Under the pieces are notes generated by a model. It did no database searches. It saw nothing but the letters and a program-made list of their open reading frames with translations, and was not told the DNA's origin. DNA of 64,000 bases, taken from the NCBI RefSeq assembly GCF_030068445.1, contig NZ_JAQPOK010000016.1:1-64000 (forward strand), written 5' to 3'. Positions 61,914-64,000 of the stretch are shown one piece after another (positions within the stretch are counted from its first letter, which is position 1; each line of letters begins with the position of its first letter). The translations under genes were made by a program, and so were the position numbers. The DNA is from Roseofilum halophilum BLCC-M91. Its GTDB lineage: Bacteria > Cyanobacteriota > Cyanobacteriia > Cyanobacteriales > Desertifilaceae.

Positions 61914-64000
61914 TTACTGCGCTTTGGGCGGTGATTCCTTTTCTATGGACTTGGACTCTAGGGGAGCATCGAGAACCTTAGCAATGCGATCGCGGGTTTT
62001 TTCTAAATGGGCCTTAGTATAAGTATCTAAGCCTCTTCCCCGTCGGCGCAAGGTATGGTTAATTTGGTCTTCTAATTCCCGTAAATTGTACCAAGCTAGG
62101 GTAACGGCATCTTCGGGAACCCTGACTTGTCGCAAGCTGATGTTACTCAAGACTGACACATATTCCCGTTGCAGAGCGCGACGGATGCTCGATAGGTTAG
62201 CGATGTCTCCATCGATCACTTCTGTCCAAATGCTCTCTTGAACAGTCGCGAACAGTTCCGGTAACCTTAATACTTCTTCCGTAGCATCGGTTTTTAGCTC
62301 CAGATCTTGCAGACGGGAAAGACGGGTTGGAGACAAGAGAGAGCGCAACACCACCTTCTGTAATAAGAGAAGGCGATCGCTAATCGGATAATCCAACTCA
62401 AACAAATCCGGGAATGCCCCCCAATGAGACCAACGAGAGGGGGCTAATTGGTTCAGCAAGTTGGGTGAAAACTCAAACGCTTCTGCGGAAAACACATATT
62501 CATTTATCGCCGCTAACGCCGCTCGTTGCTTCTCAACCGAGAGGGGTTGAAAGGGCAGTCCCCCATTGGGATCGCCTGCATAATGCCGATTAAACGATTG
62601 TCCTCCCACATAGAGGGGCAAATTCATGGCATTACGGAAATAGTAGATAAATACAGTATCAAACAATTCTCGCATTTCACTGAAACTTTCCCCCGGAGCT
62701 GGCGATCGCCGATTCAGTCTAGACCACATGGCTTGGGCATTTTCAAACTGCCATTGGGCATAGGTAAGCGGATCGCTACTGAGATCGAAAATATTCACCG
62801 CCGGATCGAGACCACTGATAAAATCCTCATCCGTACCATAGGCTAATTCCGGTTCGGCTGCTCGTTGGGCAATTTGCCGCAATTCTCGCAATTCTGCTTC
62901 TGGAGAAATGGCATTTAAAGGTTTATATCCATACTCAATTGCCCAAACATCATAGGGCCCTAATTTCATCGGGAAATAATCCCCTTGGGGTTTTCCGGGG
63001 GGCGCTAAATTGGGGGAAACATAATCCATTACCGACCCCACCATGCCAAGAGTGCGGGTAATCTCTGGGTTTTGTAATTCTTCCGGACTCAGGAGGGTAC
63101 TGCCGTGGAAATTATGTCGCAATCCGAGGGTATGACCCACTTCATGGGCAACCAAAAACCGGATGAATTGTTGCACATAATTTTCCATTTCTGGGCTACT
63201 GGGCAAGACATTTTGTACTAAAGAAAGGGAGGTTGCCCCGATCGCCAATTGCCGGTTAAACTCGTTGGCAAAGCAAACATCCCGATCTAACAGAGATTGG
63301 GCTAAAGGAAACCCAGAGAGCCGATCCTTTTTCGCCTCCAACTCGTCCGACAGGTCAACCCCCCGTAAATAACTGTTTTCCAGGGTGGCTTGGCAAAAGG
63401 TTTGCAATAAACTCTGTTGTTGTCCCCCTCCTGCGTCAGGATTAACCAGGGTTTGATATTGCCCTTTGATCAACCGCACCACATTGGCATCAATCAAAAT
63501 ATCCGCATCCAAAATTTCCCCAGTTAGGGGGTTGGTGCGGGAAGGCCCAATGCCATAAAACATGGGTTCAAAGGAACTCGACCACCGCACCACATTGTAG
63601 CGAATATCTGCCGGAGTCCAGTCCGCATCATCAGGCATTTGTCGCACTTCGATCGCCTGGGGTAATCCCGCTTGGGCAAAGGCTTCATTCCACATGAGAA
63701 TCCCTTCTTTGACCGCGTCTCGATATTCCAAGGGAATGGTATTTTCTATCCAAAAGACTAAGGGTTTTCCCGGTTGGATATTCCAGCGATTGATGTAGCG
63801 CACAAAGGGGTCGCGGCGATCGCTATTGCCAAAGTCTTTATAAGCTGTTAAGAAATAACCCACGCGCTCATCCGCTAACCGAGGCCGATAGTTACCCGTC
63901 GGCAATGGAGAAAAACTATAATGCACGGCTAAATTAAAGGCGCGGCTATCGGGCAAGCTGGGCAAACTCATGAAACCTCCCCCCCTAAACCCATATAGAG
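61914..64000 (-). CDS. Zinc-dependent metalloprotease (DUF4953/DUF5117-type), partial
   Basis: A large metalloprotease truncated by the window's right edge. The extended zinc motif FLVAHEVGHTLGLRHNFHGS (HExxHxxGxxHN) is intact, and MGVSVMD-type region GMVGSVMDYVSPNL follows, as in metzincin-like families. LPSLPDSRAFNLAVHYSFSP at the first in-window ATG (63971) matches an internal segment of this family, and the frame stays open to base 64000 (LYGFRGGGF before it), so the true start lies beyond the window. It is on the minus strand and no operon partner is visible. The protein is probably secreted or periplasmic in the family; the signal is outside the window. Confidence 0.88.
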   Translation of the reverse strand, partial: LYGFRGGGFMSLPSLPDSRAFNLAVHYSFSPLPTGNYRPRLADERVGYFLTAYKDFGNSDRRDPFVRYINRWNIQPGKPLVFWIENTIPLEYRDAVKEGILMWNEAFAQAGLPQAIEVRQMPDDADWTPADIRYNVVRWSSSFEPMFYGIGPSRTNPLTGEILDADILIDANVVRLIKGQYQTLVNPDAGGGQQQSLLQTFCQATLENSYLRGVDLSDELEAKKDRLSGFPLAQSLLDRDVCFANEFNRQLAIGATSLSLVQNVLPSSPEMENYVQQFIRFLVAHEVGHTLGLRHNFHGSTLLSPEELQNPEITRTLGMVGSVMDYVSPNLAPPGKPQGDYFPMKLGPYDVWAIEYGYKPLNAISPEAELRELRQIAQRAAEPELAYGTDEDFISGLDPAVNIFDLSSDPLTYAQWQFENAQAMWSRLNRRSPAPGESFSEMRELFDTVFIYYFRNAMNLPLYVGGQSFNRHYAGDPNGGLPFQPLSVEKQRAALAAINEYVFSAEAFEFSPNLLNQLAPSRWSHWGAFPDLFELDYPISDRLLLLQKVVLRSLLSPTRLSRLQDLELKTDATEEVLRLPELFATVQESIWTEVIDGDIANLSSIRRALQREYVSVLSNISLRQVRVPEDAVTLAWYNLRELEDQINHTLRRRGRGLDTYTKAHLEKTRDRIAKVLDAPLESKSIEKESPPKAQ

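Noticed and set aside
1-64000. tRNA or rRNA genes
   Set aside because: None could be seen by eye in the intergenic gaps; a tRNAscan-SE run would be decisive.

Overview
The window is chromosomal DNA of a cyanobacterium, most likely a filamentous non-heterocystous (Oscillatoriales-type) species. GCGATCGC (HIP1) octamers occur in and between genes throughout. The gene set is cyanobacterial: a Cph1-type phytochrome with its Rcp1-type regulator, FBPase/SBPase class II, GlgC, glutamyl-tRNA reductase HemA, small glycine-tailed RRM proteins, a PEP-CTERM protein, a CHAT protein with a TPS secretion domain, and a NIL-domain ferredoxin. No rRNA, tRNA, CRISPR array, prophage or intact transposase gene was recognised. 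The species assignment is inference.

Layout. 0-14 kb: an Rpn-type nuclease remnant, a two-partner-secretion transporter (TpsB), photolyase, an unknown 305-residue protein, a BrkB-like membrane protein, a GH10-like glycoside hydrolase, and the 1715-residue secreted TPS-CHAT protein that is the likely TpsB cargo. 14-21 kb: a GNAT protein, then a co-directional signalling series (REC-PAS-GGDEF-EAL, Rcp1-like regulator, phytochrome kinase, CbiQ-like transporter subunit). 21-23 kb: three tandem RRM genes, two of which share a duplicated upstream region. 23-36 kb: carbohydrate enzymes (GH38 mannosidase, GH57, GlgC), ProA, an isolated PotC, a DnaJ-like protein, a thioredoxin-fold protein, and a gene-free 0.4 kb relic flanked by IS200/IS605-like hairpins. 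36-45 kb: a phytochelatin-synthase-like protein, an AAA ATPase paired with RNA 2'-phosphotransferase, half-size TMEM165, MTA phosphorylase, flavin reductase, tautomerase, HemA and GlpX. 45-54 kb: a folate/biopterin transporter, CysH, YdcF, a pteridine-reductase-like SDR, a methyltransferase, two GT2 glycosyltransferases and FolK. 54-64 kb: a second Rpn-like protein, a PEP-CTERM protein, an Anbu proteasome-like peptidase facing transglutaminase and alpha-E genes, a NIL ferredoxin, an Hsp70-like protein, a HAD phosphatase, and a zinc metalloprotease running off the right edge.

How genes may work together. The phytochrome, Rcp1-like regulator and GGDEF/EAL protein could form a red-light to c-di-GMP pathway. 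TpsB and the TPS-CHAT protein look like a split two-partner secretion pair. The transporter, PTR1-like reductase and FolK suggest a loose pterin/folate neighbourhood. Anbu, transglutaminase and alpha-E match a known gene association, but the usual ATP-grasp partner is not here. Intergenic DNA is rich in repeats: a MITE-like family with three copies, hepta/octamer tandem repeats, and C-rich/G-rich hairpin repeats.
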